Assembly: GCA_902795755.1 (NCBI GenBank)
Contig: CADBMO010000074.1
Coordinates: 1-7,844 of the forward strand
Reading direction: 5' to 3'
DNA from: an uncultured Erysipelotrichaceae bacterium
GTDB lineage: Bacteria; Bacillota_I; Bacilli_A; RF39; UBA660
DNA: 7,844 nucleotides
Positions 1 through 5,897 of the stretch are shown piece by piece (the stretch's first letter is position 1; every line of letters starts with the position of its first letter). A program made the position numbers and the translations under genes. The notes beneath the pieces were generated by a model that was given only the letters and a program-made list of their open reading frames with translations, was not told the origin of the DNA and made no database searches.

Positions 1-230
1 GAAATAAGTTTTAATTCTTCTGCCATATCAAGTGCGGGAACGATTAAAGAAAAAAACGATGCTGCAATCATAACCCCTGCTGCAAAACTAAGCATTGCAT
101 CCATAAAATTTTTATTAATTTTTTTAAAAAAGAATACTACTGCTGCACCAATTAATGTAACACTCCATGTAAATAGTGTTGCAATTAAAGCTTGCACAAC
201 TGGATTTAAATTTGTTATATAGTTAAACAT
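1..230 (-). CDS. ZIP-family metal transporter, N-terminal part (runs off left edge)
   Basis: The reverse complement opens with ATG at 230-228 and stays open for 76 codons to the window edge, so only the N-terminus is present. The protein begins MFNYITNLNPVVQALIATLF. It shows a first membrane segment at about residues 10-28, a basic linker (KKINKN), and a second segment containing SFAAGVMIAASFFSLIVPAL followed by an acidic MAEE. This small-residue-rich second helix is typical of the ZupT/GufA branch of ZIP transporters, which move zinc or other divalent metals across the cytoplasmic membrane into the cytosol. The start is supported by GGAGG (complement of 237-241), 6 nt upstream. The gene diverges from the MmcQ-like gene at 306. 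I see no Zur-type operator and no convincing promoter in the 75-nt gap. The metal-binding helices lie outside the window, so the substrate is not known. Confidence 0.85.
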   Translation of the reverse strand, partial: MFNYITNLNPVVQALIATLFTWSVTLIGAAVVFFFKKINKNFMDAMLSFAAGVMIAASFFSLIVPALDMAEELKLI

Positions 231-260
231 AAACAGCCTCCAGTTATATGGTATTCTATG

Positions 261-289
261 TTTTAAAAAAGGTATGGGCGTGTTATAAT
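261..289 (+). promoter_or_regulatory. Extended -10 promoter for the MmcQ-like gene
   Basis: TATAAT at 284-289 is preceded by TG at 281-282, which makes an extended -10 element. The hexamer 17 nt upstream (261-266, TTTTAA) is a poor -35, as is common when an extended -10 is present. The predicted start of transcription near 296 leaves only about 10 nt before the ATG at 306, with the ribosome binding site at the very 5' end of the message. Confidence 0.55.
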
Positions 290-305
290 TAACTTAGAGG
301 TAATT

Positions 306-944
306 ATGGAAATAGATGTGTTTAATAACTATAAAGTTGATTATGACAAATTAATAAAATATGGTTTTAAAAAAGAAAAAGATGAATATGTGTATAAAAT
401 AGATGTTGATAATGATTTATATGCTGTTTTTTCTTTAAATAAAAAAATATGTATTTCAGTATATGATAAAGATGATTTAGAATATCTTCCTTTTAAAGTA
501 TTGGATAATTATGGTAGTTATGTATCTAGTATAAGGGACAAAGTAGAGGATATAAAAAATGATATATTAGAAAAGTGTTTTATAAAAAACAACTTAAAGA
601 ACAAGATTCTTTCTTATGTTCATAAAAAGTATAAAACAAAAGAAGAATACCCTTGGGAGGATACGCCAAAATATTACACATTAAAAGTAAATGGTAAGTG
701 GTATTTGTTATACATGAATATTAAATATGAAAGTATTGATAAGAATAAAAAGGGTATGGTAGATGTAATAAATGTTAAACTAGATCCAATTATGATAGAA
801 AAATTAATAGATAATAAAACATATTTTCCAGCGTATCATATGAATAAAAAGTATTGGATAACTGTATTATTAGATAATAATATAGATTTTGAAGTGGTTT
901 GCTCTTTAATTGATCAAAGTTTTGAAATAGTAAGTAAAAAATAG
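306..944 (+). CDS. MmcQ/YjbR-family (DUF419) DNA-binding-like protein
   Basis: This 212-aa protein has two parts. Residues 1 to about 100 resemble the N-terminal extension often attached to this family in Clostridia and Bacilli (a YGFKKEKDEYVYKI start, then GSYVSSIRDKVEDI and EKCF). Residues about 113-212 carry the MmcQ/YjbR domain: YPWEDTPKY, KWYLLYM, VINVKLDP, YFPAYHMNKKYWITVLLD and a final IDQSFEIV. The family adopts a double-wing fold related to CyaY and is often labelled DNA-binding, but its cellular role is poorly defined. The ATG at 306 follows AGAGG (296-300) by 5 nt, and no other Met lies nearby. The gene has its own promoter and diverges from the ZIP transporter. A promoter for the next gene lies inside its last codons. 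Family assignment is firm; function is open. Confidence 0.85.
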   Translation: MEIDVFNNYKVDYDKLIKYGFKKEKDEYVYKIDVDNDLYAVFSLNKKICISVYDKDDLEYLPFKVLDNYGSYVSSIRDKVEDIKNDILEKCFIKNNLKNKILSYVHKKYKTKEEYPWEDTPKYYTLKVNGKWYLLYMNIKYESIDKNKKGMVDVINVKLDPIMIEKLIDNKTYFPAYHMNKKYWITVLLDNNIDFEVVCSLIDQSFEIVSKK

Positions 945-950
945 TATACT
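922..950 (+). promoter_or_regulatory. Sigma-A type promoter for the 972 gene, overlapping the end of the upstream gene
   Basis: TTGAAA (922-927), a 17-nt spacer and TATACT (945-950) form a good vegetative promoter. The -35 and most of the spacer lie in the last codons of the MmcQ-like gene, whose stop is at 942-944. The expected start of transcription, near 957, is just ahead of the ribosome binding site at 959-965, so the leader is very short. Confidence 0.6.
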
Positions 951-971
951 AAATTAATAAGGTGGTTTTAA

Positions 972-1568
972 ATGATAGAAATAGATAAGATAATTGATGA
1001 ACTTAATAATCCCGAATATACGATAACAACTGATAAAGGAGAATTTAAAATAAGTTATGGTGGAGATTTAGACCTTTATTGGAGATATGTTTGTGATGAT
1101 TATAAAAAAGAAGAATATACAATTGACATAACAAAAGAAAACTATTTTTTATATAATTTAATATTTGAAGTCTATGATTCCGTAATATCTTGTGCTCCAA
1201 CTAAATATGAAGAACTAAAAGTAGAAGACATCTATAAAAGAGATTGGACAAATGATTTAGGAGCACAAAGAAGTAGAGAATATTTATTAAATAAAGATGT
1301 TATAACATGGATAAGTGATGATGGCTTTGTTAATGATGGTGCAAGAGTTAGTATAAAAAAGAAGGAAGATAAATTTGAATTAGTATTTAAACGTGGATAT
1401 TCTGACGGAAGGAAAACTTATGGAGTAAGATTTCGTAATTCAGGTAGTAGATACATACCATTTAACTCAGCATTTGGAATTATGTATAATAAATTAAAAT
1501 ACTATGATAAGGATAATTATCAAATTCATATTGAAGAATATATTTATAAAGAAAAACATAAAATATAG
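972..1568 (+). CDS. Unrecognised 198-aa soluble protein
   Basis: I do not recognise this family. The ATG at 972 follows AAGGTGG (959-965) by 6 nt and has its own promoter, so it is very probably a real gene. The product is charged and rich in aromatic residues, with no signal peptide or membrane segment. The N-terminal third (residues 1-60) is acidic, with a GEFKISYGGDLDLYWRY stretch. The middle holds DWTNDLGAQRSREYLL and VITWISDDGFVNDGARVSI. A basic stretch follows (KRGYSDGRKTYGVRFRNSGS). The alternating pattern suggests a mainly beta domain with short helices. There is no catalytic motif I can name. The gene sits between an MmcQ-like gene and a phage-type holin, and a weak hairpin with a T-run follows it. 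A prophage remnant or an accessory protein are both possible. Confidence 0.7.
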   Translation: MIEIDKIIDELNNPEYTITTDKGEFKISYGGDLDLYWRYVCDDYKKEEYTIDITKENYFLYNLIFEVYDSVISCAPTKYEELKVEDIYKRDWTNDLGAQRSREYLLNKDVITWISDDGFVNDGARVSIKKKEDKFELVFKRGYSDGRKTYGVRFRNSGSRYIPFNSAFGIMYNKLKYYDKDNYQIHIEEYIYKEKHKI

Positions 1569-1593
1569 GAATATAACTATCCTTATTTTTTTT
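1567..1593 (+). terminator. Probable rho-independent terminator after the 198-aa gene
   Basis: AGGAATA (1567-1573) pairs with TATCCT (1578-1583), with one bulged A, around the loop TAAC. A run of T residues at 1586-1593 follows. The stem overlaps the stop codon at 1566-1568. The hairpin is short and bulged, so termination may be partial. Confidence 0.5.
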
Positions 1594-1611
1594 ATTTGAA
1601 TAATATATTAA

Positions 1612-1627
1612 TGAAGATGCATCTTCA
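1612..1627. repeat. Perfect 16-bp palindrome upstream of the holin gene
   Basis: TGAAGATGCATCTTCA is a perfect inverted repeat with no spacer. It ends 3 nt before the GGGGGA ribosome binding site (1631-1636) of the holin gene. A TATATT at 1604-1609 just upstream could be a -10, though its -35 is poor. If so, the palindrome would cover the transcription start, the position expected for a repressor operator. With no spacer and no T-run it is a poor terminator. Confidence 0.5.
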
Positions 1628-1642
1628 CATGGGGGATTTAAC

Positions 1643-1954
1643 TTGAGTGATATTTTAAACATAATAAAAAATGATATTACTGGTGTAATTAGTACAATTA
1701 TAACTGGTATTATTGGGTATTTAGGTGTTAGAATAAAAAATATTATAAAGGCATATTATCAAGAAAGATTAAAAAAAGAAATAATTGATAAAACTGTTAA
1801 GTATGTTGAGCAAACTTGTAAAGATTATTCTTGTGAAGAAAAAAAGAAAAAGGCTTTGGTTATGTCACTTAATTGGCTTAAAGAAAAGAAAATTAATATT
1901 AGTGATACAGAACTTGAAATATTAATAGAAAGTGCGGTTAATTGTTTAGATTAA
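1643..1954 (+). CDS. Phage holin, LL-H family (solitary)
   Basis: This 103-aa protein has one hydrophobic N-terminal segment (about residues 11-30, GVISTIITGIIGYLGVRIKN), then a long charged helical tail. The tail carries the family signature: a VEQ block followed by DYSCEEKKKKAL, NWLKEKKINISDTELEILIESAVN. That layout matches the Holin_LLH family (phage holin superfamily 6), whose members form membrane lesions that release an endolysin during phage lysis. The start is TTG at 1643, placed 6 nt after GGGGGA (1631-1636). An ATG at 1629 is in another frame and stops after five codons. No endolysin, portal, tail or integrase gene is visible on either side, so this is a lone holin: a prophage remnant or a domesticated gene. 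A hairpin terminator follows directly. The family call is good; the role is unknown. Confidence 0.8.
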   Translation: MSDILNIIKNDITGVISTIITGIIGYLGVRIKNIIKAYYQERLKKEIIDKTVKYVEQTCKDYSCEEKKKKALVMSLNWLKEKKINISDTELEILIESAVNCLD

Positions 1955-1975
1955 AAAGGACATTTTGTCCTTTTT
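1953..1975 (+). terminator. Rho-independent terminator of the holin gene
   Basis: AAAAAGGACA (1953-1962) pairs perfectly with TGTCCTTTTT (1966-1975) around a TTT loop, and the T-run is part of the descending arm. It begins inside the holin stop codon. The A-rich ascending arm would also let it act on the other strand. Part of the stem (AGGACA, 1957-1962) also serves as the -35 candidate of the next gene. Confidence 0.8.
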
Positions 1976-1985
1976 ATTGTATAAT
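1957..1985 (+). promoter_or_regulatory. Promoter candidate for the alpha/beta hydrolase gene
   Basis: TATAAT at 1980-1985 is a perfect -10. AGGACA (1957-1962), 17 nt upstream, matches four of six -35 positions and lies inside the preceding terminator stem. Transcription should start near 1992, at the ribosome binding site (TGGAGG, 1991-1996). Confidence 0.5.
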
Positions 1986-2001
1986 TATATTGGAGGTACA
2001 T

Positions 2002-2892
2002 ATGAAGACTTTTAAAATTGAAACTGATGATTTAACAATTCATGGTTCAATATTTGAACCAAAGGGTAGGGTAAAAGGTGTTGTACAAATACTTCATGGT
2101 ATGTGCGAGCATAAAGAAAGATATTATGATTTTATGAAGTTTTTATCTAGTAAGGGATATATTTCAGTAATTCATGATCATAGAGGACATGGTGAAAGTA
2201 TAAACAATAAGTATGTTCTTGGATATTTTGGTAAGGATAAAGATATATTAGTTAAAGATGCACATTTAGTAACAAGTTATATAAAAGAAAAATATCCTAA
2301 TTATTCTATCACCTTATTTGGTCATAGTATGGGATCACTTGTTGCAAGAAGATATATATCATTTTATGATAATGAAATAACAAGGTTAATCTTATGTGGT
2401 ACCCCAACTTATAATCCACTTTCAAATGTTGGTTCAGTATTAGCTAGCATAGTTGGATTATTAAAAGGTGATTACCATAGAAGTAAGCTCTTAAATAACT
2501 TATCATTGGGCACATACTCTAAAAAATTTGATAACTCAAATGACTGGATATCTACTAATCCAGAGATAATTAAAAAGTATGAAACAGATGAAAGATGTGG
2601 GTTCGTTTTTACCGTGAATGGATTTAAAATGTTATTTAAAATGATGAGTAATGTATATAAGAAAAAAGAATATCATCTTAATAATAATAAGTTATCAATA
2701 TTTGTAATAGGAGGAACAGATGATCCGGTTATAAATGGTGAATCTAAGTTTAATCATTTAAAACAATTTTTACTAAGTATCGGATATAAAAATGTATCAA
2801 ACAAATTATATAAAGGCTTAAGGCATGAATTATTAAATGAAATAGGCAATGATAAAATATATGATGATGTTTTACACTTTATCCAAAAATAA
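2002..2892 (+). CDS. Alpha/beta hydrolase, monoacylglycerol lipase/lysophospholipase type
   Basis: This 296-aa cytosolic serine hydrolase is of the Hydrolase_4 (PldB-like) type, which cleaves ester bonds in monoacylglycerols or lysophospholipids. The parts are in family order: oxyanion-hole LHGM (residues 31-34), DHRGHGES (59-66), nucleophile elbow GHSMG with Ser109 (107-111), the acid GGTDDPV (Asp241 most likely, next to Pro), and the catalytic His275 in GLRHELLNE. Residues about 135-225 form the lid or cap region. The start is ATG 2002, set by TGGAGG (1991-1996) five nt upstream; the frame stays open to 1942, but that extension overlaps the holin gene and terminator. It has its own promoter candidate. 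No substrate-specific neighbour is present, so the physiological ester is unknown. Confidence 0.9.
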   Translation: MKTFKIETDDLTIHGSIFEPKGRVKGVVQILHGMCEHKERYYDFMKFLSSKGYISVIHDHRGHGESINNKYVLGYFGKDKDILVKDAHLVTSYIKEKYPNYSITLFGHSMGSLVARRYISFYDNEITRLILCGTPTYNPLSNVGSVLASIVGLLKGDYHRSKLLNNLSLGTYSKKFDNSNDWISTNPEIIKKYETDERCGFVFTVNGFKMLFKMMSNVYKKKEYHLNNNKLSIFVIGGTDDPVINGESKFNHLKQFLLSIGYKNVSNKLYKGLRHELLNEIGNDKIYDDVLHFIQK

Positions 2893-2912
2893 TAAAAATA
2901 TTAATTTAGGTA

Positions 2913-2941
2913 TTGATTTTTATTATTGTTTTTGATATTAT
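2913..2941 (+). promoter_or_regulatory. Promoter for the tRNA cluster
   Basis: TTGATT (2913-2918), a 17-nt spacer and TATTAT (2936-2941) match sigma-A consensus at four and five positions respectively. Transcription would start near 2948, about 26 nt before the mature 5' end of tRNA-Ala, which suits a stable-RNA promoter. Confidence 0.55.
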
Positions 2942-2945
2942 TAAT

Positions 2946-2966
2946 ATGCGTTTAATTAAAGCGCAT
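2946..2966 (+). terminator. Stem-loop between the hydrolase gene and tRNA-Ala
   Basis: ATGCGTTT pairs with AAGCGCAT with one G-T pair around an AATTA loop, followed by four T residues. It could end the hydrolase transcript. It also lies at about +1 to +20 of the predicted tRNA transcript, so it may instead be a leader hairpin. The short T-run makes either reading uncertain. Confidence 0.45.
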
Positions 2967-2973
2967 TTTGTGT

Positions 2974-3050
2974 GGGGCCTTAGTTCAGCTGGCTAGAACG
3001 CTTCGCTTGCACCGAAGAGGTCAGGGGTTCGAATCCCCTAGGCTCCACCA
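2974..3050 (+). tRNA. tRNA-Ala (TGC)
   Basis: This 77-nt cloverleaf has acceptor GGGGCCT paired with AGGCTCC, including the G3:U70 wobble pair that marks alanine tRNAs. The D stem is GTTC/GAAC and the anticodon stem is CTTCG/CGAAG, with loop CTTGCAC (anticodon TGC at 3008-3010, reading GCA and likely other GCN codons). The T arm is AGGGG TTCGAAT CCCCT. The discriminator is A and CCA is encoded (3048-3050). It is the first of three tRNA genes in tandem. Confidence 0.97.
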
Positions 3051-3069
3051 TTTTATTTTATAATAAAAT

Positions 3070-3071
<2 letters not shown>
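3048..3071 (+). repeat. Hairpin bridging tRNA-Ala and tRNA-Ile
   Basis: CCATTTTATT (3048-3057) pairs perfectly with AATAAAATGG (3062-3071) around TTAT. The stem takes in the CCA end of tRNA-Ala and the first two G residues of tRNA-Ile. In the precursor this could bring the 3' end of one tRNA and the 5' end of the next together for RNase cleavage, but it competes with the Ile acceptor stem. Confidence 0.4.
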
Positions 3072-3146
<75 letters not shown>

Positions 3147-3161
3147 TTTTGTAAAAAAACT

Positions 3162-3238
3162 GGCGCGTTGGTGAAGTGGTTCAACACACCGCCCTTTCAC
3201 GGCGGCATTCATGGGTTCAAATCCCATACGCGTCACCA
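3162..3238 (+). tRNA. tRNA-Glu (TTC)
   Basis: This 77-nt cloverleaf has acceptor GGCGCGT paired with ACGCGTC (one G-T pair). The anticodon stem is CCGCC/GGCGG with loop CTTTCAC (anticodon TTC at 3196-3198, reading GAA and GAG). The T arm is ATGGG TTCAAAT CCCAT. The discriminator is A and CCA is encoded at 3236-3238. It is the last tRNA of the cluster, 15 nt after tRNA-Ile and 9 nt before the shared terminator stem. Confidence 0.96.
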
Positions 3239-3247
3239 TATGTAAAT

Positions 3248-3282
3248 AAAAGCAAGGTCATGTTACATGACTTTGCTTTTTT
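3248..3282. terminator. Bidirectional terminator between tRNA-Glu and the convergent coiled-coil gene
   Basis: A 15-bp stem (3248-3262 with 3266-3280, one G-T pair) with a TTA loop is followed by T residues on the plus strand (3277-3282). Its minus-strand copy ends in TTTTAT, so it can stop transcripts from both sides. The loop is the complement of the TAA stop codon of the minus-strand gene, whose last codons form one arm. Confidence 0.9.
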
Positions 3283-3943
3283 CTTTTTCAGTTAAAAATT
3301 GTCTTATTTCAGGTGCTATGTCACTATTTAAAAGTTCTTGAAGTGTTTTTGAAAATTCATTTTCACTCATTTTATTAAATTCATCATTTAAGAAATTAAT
3401 AGCATCATTTGGTTCCATTTTACTTATTTTTGAGTAATAATTATTCGATAGTCGTATTTTATTATATATTTCCATAAATTCATTAATTACTCTTAAGTTT
3501 TGTTCATGAATATTATCTTCAAAAGAATTTATGATATTTTTTATTACACCAATCATTTCTTGCTTTATATCATCTGTAAGTTTTATATTTTTTAAGAATT
3601 CTACCTTAATTTTATCTATTAGATAACTAAAATCAATATTTTTATTTAATTCAATTTGTGATTCAAACATTTCATTAATTAAATTATCATCGTTAATATT
3701 AATACAATTATCGATAATATTATTTAAAATTATCTTATATTTTGATATATTTTTTAATTTTGTCATCTCAGTTAAAATAAAATCTTTGATTTGTGGAATG
3801 TAACTATTCTCTTTATAATAATTTAACATTTCACTTATTTTATTTATTAATTTTTCCTTAAACTCATCCATTAATTCATCATATAACTTTTTTTTATTAT
3901 CAATTTTTTCATTAATTAATTGTTGTACTTGTTCATTATTCAT
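3263..3943 (-). CDS. Unrecognised 226-aa helical, coiled-coil-like protein
   Basis: I do not recognise a family. The protein is almost wholly helix-forming: rich in Lys, Glu, Asn and Ile, with very few Pro or Gly and no Cys or Trp. Hydrophobic residues recur in near-heptad spacing (MNNEQVQQLINEKIDNKK at the start; later LINEMFESQIELNKNIDFSYL and FMEIYNKIRLSN). There is no signal peptide or membrane segment. The ATG at 3943-3941 follows AGAGGAA (complement of 3951-3957) by 7 nt. A TATACT -10 candidate (complement of 3958-3963) lacks a good -35, so it may be transcribed mainly by read-through from the SEDS gene 37 nt upstream. Its last five codons and stop lie within the terminator hairpin. A structural or scaffold role linked to the SEDS protein is only a guess from position. 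Confidence 0.7.
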   Translation of the reverse strand: MNNEQVQQLINEKIDNKKKLYDELMDEFKEKLINKISEMLNYYKENSYIPQIKDFILTEMTKLKNISKYKIILNNIIDNCININDDNLINEMFESQIELNKNIDFSYLIDKIKVEFLKNIKLTDDIKQEMIGVIKNIINSFEDNIHEQNLRVINEFMEIYNKIRLSNNYYSKISKMEPNDAINFLNDEFNKMSENEFSKTLQELLNSDIAPEIRQFLTEKEKSKVM

Positions 3944-3957
3944 AATACATTTCCTCT

Positions 3958-3963
3958 AGTATA
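3958..3963 (-). promoter_or_regulatory. Possible -10 element for the coiled-coil gene
   Basis: On the minus strand this reads TATACT, 14 nt before the ATG at 3943. No matching -35 is seen at 16-18 nt (TATTAA at 17). The element is weak and may add to read-through from the upstream SEDS gene. Confidence 0.3.
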
Positions 3964-3980
3964 ATATTACATTATATTTA

Positions 3981-5069
3981 TTAATAATTCAATGGTATTT
4001 TTTTATAATTTAAAATTATTGCAATCATTATCATATAACTAAGTAAAGAAGAACCACCATAACTAATAAATGGAAGGGTAATACCAATGATTGGTAAGAT
4101 ACCAATATTCATTGATATATTTTGAATTTGTTGATACAAAATCATTGAAAGAAAACCTGTTGTTATATATTTATAATTATTATCGCTTTTTTTAATTAAG
4201 TTGAATAATTGAATATCAAAAAAGATAATAGTTAATATAAGTATAATTGTACCTATAAATCCTGTGTTACTTGCATATACTGAAAAAATAAAATCAGTAT
4301 GAGCTTCTGGAATATAAATTGGTGTATTTTTTATTCCAAATCCTTTAATACCCGCTGCTTTAATAGCAGATAGGGCATTTCTAATTTGAAGACCACTATT
4401 ATTTGACCAATCAATTATTCTATTTATACGATAAAAAAATGATGAGCCAAATGTGTTAATAAATAATTCTTCATTAATAAAATAAAGTCCAAAAAAAATG
4501 GCTAATACTGTTAATAATAAAAATAAAAAAATAATAATAATACTTTTTTTAATACCATATATGTAAAGCATAATAAAACTTATTAATAAATATATAATAA
4601 CCATACCAGTATCAGGTTGCATAAATGTTAATATACTTGGTAATATGGTAAGTGCCATAATAATTGAAACAATTTTAATATCATGTTTAAATGTATGTTT
4701 TGTCTTATTTTCAAAAATTGAAAAAATTTTAGTATTTATTAATATAAGTATTATTTTCATAAATTCACTAGGTTGAAATGAACCAATTTGAGGTAATATA
4801 ATCCAGCATTTAGAACCATTTATTTTATTTCCAAAAAAGAGTAAAAAGATAAGTAGTATATTAAAAAAAATATATAATATAATACTTATATCTAATATTT
4901 TATTTATATGTACTTTCTTAAGTATTATTATAAGTAAAACACCAATTAAATACCATATCATTTGTTTTATAGCATAATCATTTGATATGCTGTATATAGA
5001 TATAAAACTAATTATGAAGAATAATGCACATGATATTACAATTTTAATTTTAATATTATTTATTTTCAT
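3981..5069 (-). CDS. SEDS-family peptidoglycan polymerase (FtsW/RodA/SpoVE)
   Basis: This 362-aa integral membrane protein has about ten hydrophobic segments. SEDS proteins polymerise lipid II into glycan strands and normally work with a class B penicillin-binding protein in elongation (RodA), division (FtsW) or spore cortex synthesis (SpoVE). Visible signatures are NGSKCWI (84-90), IGSFQPSEFMKI (95-106), QPDTG (151-155), IPEAHTDFIFSV (253-264, with the catalytic Asp259) and LPFISYGGSSLL (332-343). The usual EE of the segment after the catalytic motif (EELG) is Ser267-Asn268 here. FMKI after QPSE leans to RodA, but the subfamily is not certain. The ATG at 5069-5067 follows AAGGTG (complement of 5075-5080) by 5 nt. 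No penicillin-binding protein gene is nearby, and no strong promoter is visible in the 65-nt divergent gap. Confidence 0.92.
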   Translation of the reverse strand: MKINNIKIKIVISCALFFIISFISIYSISNDYAIKQMIWYLIGVLLIIILKKVHINKILDISIILYIFFNILLIFLLFFGNKINGSKCWIILPQIGSFQPSEFMKIILILINTKIFSIFENKTKHTFKHDIKIVSIIMALTILPSILTFMQPDTGMVIIYLLISFIMLYIYGIKKSIIIIFLFLLLTVLAIFFGLYFINEELFINTFGSSFFYRINRIIDWSNNSGLQIRNALSAIKAAGIKGFGIKNTPIYIPEAHTDFIFSVYASNTGFIGTIILILTIIFFDIQLFNLIKKSDNNYKYITTGFLSMILYQQIQNISMNIGILPIIGITLPFISYGGSSLLSYMIMIAIILNYKKIPLNY

Positions 5070-5134
5070 TAAGTCACCTTCTTATAGTAATTTTTTACCA
5101 TCTATATTAATAAAATTTTATAGGAGGATAAAGT

Positions 5135-5440
5135 ATGGATAAAACACCGGAAATATATAAAAATAAGATAAATAAATTAAGAACTGAAGTACAAGATTCT
5201 TATTATTATAGTAAAGATAAAAATAATATTGAAAAAGAAAAGAAAATTAATAGTGTCGATGTAGTAAAAAAAATAGAATCAATATTTAAAAAAAATGATT
5301 ATGTATATAAAGCTAGTATTAATATTATGTACAAAAATGGAGAAAGTAGTAAAAAAAATATAATTGGTATAAAAGATAAATATTTATTAACTATGGAAGG
5401 AGAAAGAATAAGCATTGATGATATTTATGACATAAAATAA
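5135..5440 (+). CDS. Unrecognised small 101-aa basic protein
   Basis: I cannot name a family. The ATG at 5135 follows a perfect AGGAGG (5122-5127) by 7 nt, and a terminator hairpin starts at the stop, so this is almost surely a real gene. The N-terminal half is highly charged and helical (MDKTPEIYKNKINKL, then KNNIEKEKKINSVDVVKKIESIF). The C-terminal half looks like short beta strands (YVYKASINIMYKNG, KNIIGIKDKYLLTMEGERIS). There is no membrane segment, signal peptide or Cys. It diverges from the SEDS gene and converges on the coat gene. A -10-like TAAAAT at 5111-5116 has no clear -35. Confidence 0.7.
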   Translation: MDKTPEIYKNKINKLRTEVQDSYYYSKDKNNIEKEKKINSVDVVKKIESIFKKNDYVYKASINIMYKNGESSKKNIIGIKDKYLLTMEGERISIDDIYDIK

Positions 5441-5461
5441 AGGCCACATATGTGACCTTTT
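5439..5461. terminator. Bidirectional terminator between the 101-aa gene and the coat gene
   Basis: AAAGG-C-CACA (5439-5448) pairs with TGTG-A-CCTTT (5451-5460) with one C-A mismatch, followed by a short T-run. It overlaps the stop codons of both convergent genes (TAA ending at 5440; complement of 5460-5462). On the minus strand it is followed by TATTTTATG. Confidence 0.65.
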
Positions 5462-5867
5462 AAACACCTTCAACAAAAGTATCTGCTAAACATTTTATTG
5501 CACCACAACAATTTGTATTTACAGTAAAAAATGAGTTAGTTGAAGTATATGTTGCTGTTTCAGCATTATATATTAATACTCTAAGTGTTGCACAACATCC
5601 ATCTACTTTTTCCACTCTAAATATATTTGAAGTTACATCCTCACCAGGTAAATTTGAAATTGGCATTGCAATATTTGTATTATCACATGTATATAATGTA
5701 ACTGGTCTTGTGTTAAAATCTACTGATGAATTAGGACCAAAGTAAGCTCTTGTACATGTTTCTAAACAAGAATCAAGTGGACATACTTCACTTTGAAGAA
5801 TGTTTATTACTTTTAAAATTTCAGAAATACAATTACAATTAGTATTATTATTTGAGTTATTACACAT
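5460..5867 (-). CDS. Spore coat protein, CotY/CotZ family
   Basis: This 135-aa Cys-rich protein has twelve Cys (residues 2, 11, 13, 29, 34, 38, 61, 91, 92, 120, 121, 126). Its C-terminal half matches the CotY/CotZ pattern: PISNLPGED, then FRVEKVDGCCATLRVL (83-98), then CCGAIKCL (120-127). In Bacillus, CotY and CotZ form disulfide-linked lattices in the outer spore coat or crust, made late in the mother cell; about 135 aa is slightly shorter than the roughly 150-160 aa there. The start is ATG 5867-5865, with AAAGGGTGA (complement of 5873-5881) just upstream. A TTG at 5909 in frame would add 14 residues (MNKLLMKKIERVNN) but would place that ribosome binding site inside the gene. A sigma-K-like promoter lies upstream. 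This gene is the strongest sign that the organism makes spores. Confidence 0.85.
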   Translation of the reverse strand: MCNNSNNNTNCNCISEILKVINILQSEVCPLDSCLETCTRAYFGPNSSVDFNTRPVTLYTCDNTNIAMPISNLPGEDVTSNIFRVEKVDGCCATLRVLIYNAETATYTSTNSFFTVNTNCCGAIKCLADTFVEGV

Positions 5868-5897
5868 ATTATTCACCCTTTCTATCTTTTTCATTAA

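Noticed and set aside
231..305. Promoter or metal-responsive operator for the ZIP transporter
   Set aside because: A TATAAC (complement of 243-248) has no -35 at a proper distance, and no Zur-like palindrome is present.
1480..1662. A 60-codon open frame on the minus strand
   Set aside because: It overlaps the end of the well-supported 972-1568 gene and a terminator and palindrome, and it has no ribosome binding site or recognisable sequence. It is a shadow frame.
1942..2001. N-terminal extension of the alpha/beta hydrolase
   Set aside because: The frame is open, but the extension overlaps the holin stop codon and its terminator. The strong TGGAGG at 1991-1996 points to ATG 2002, and family homology starts there.
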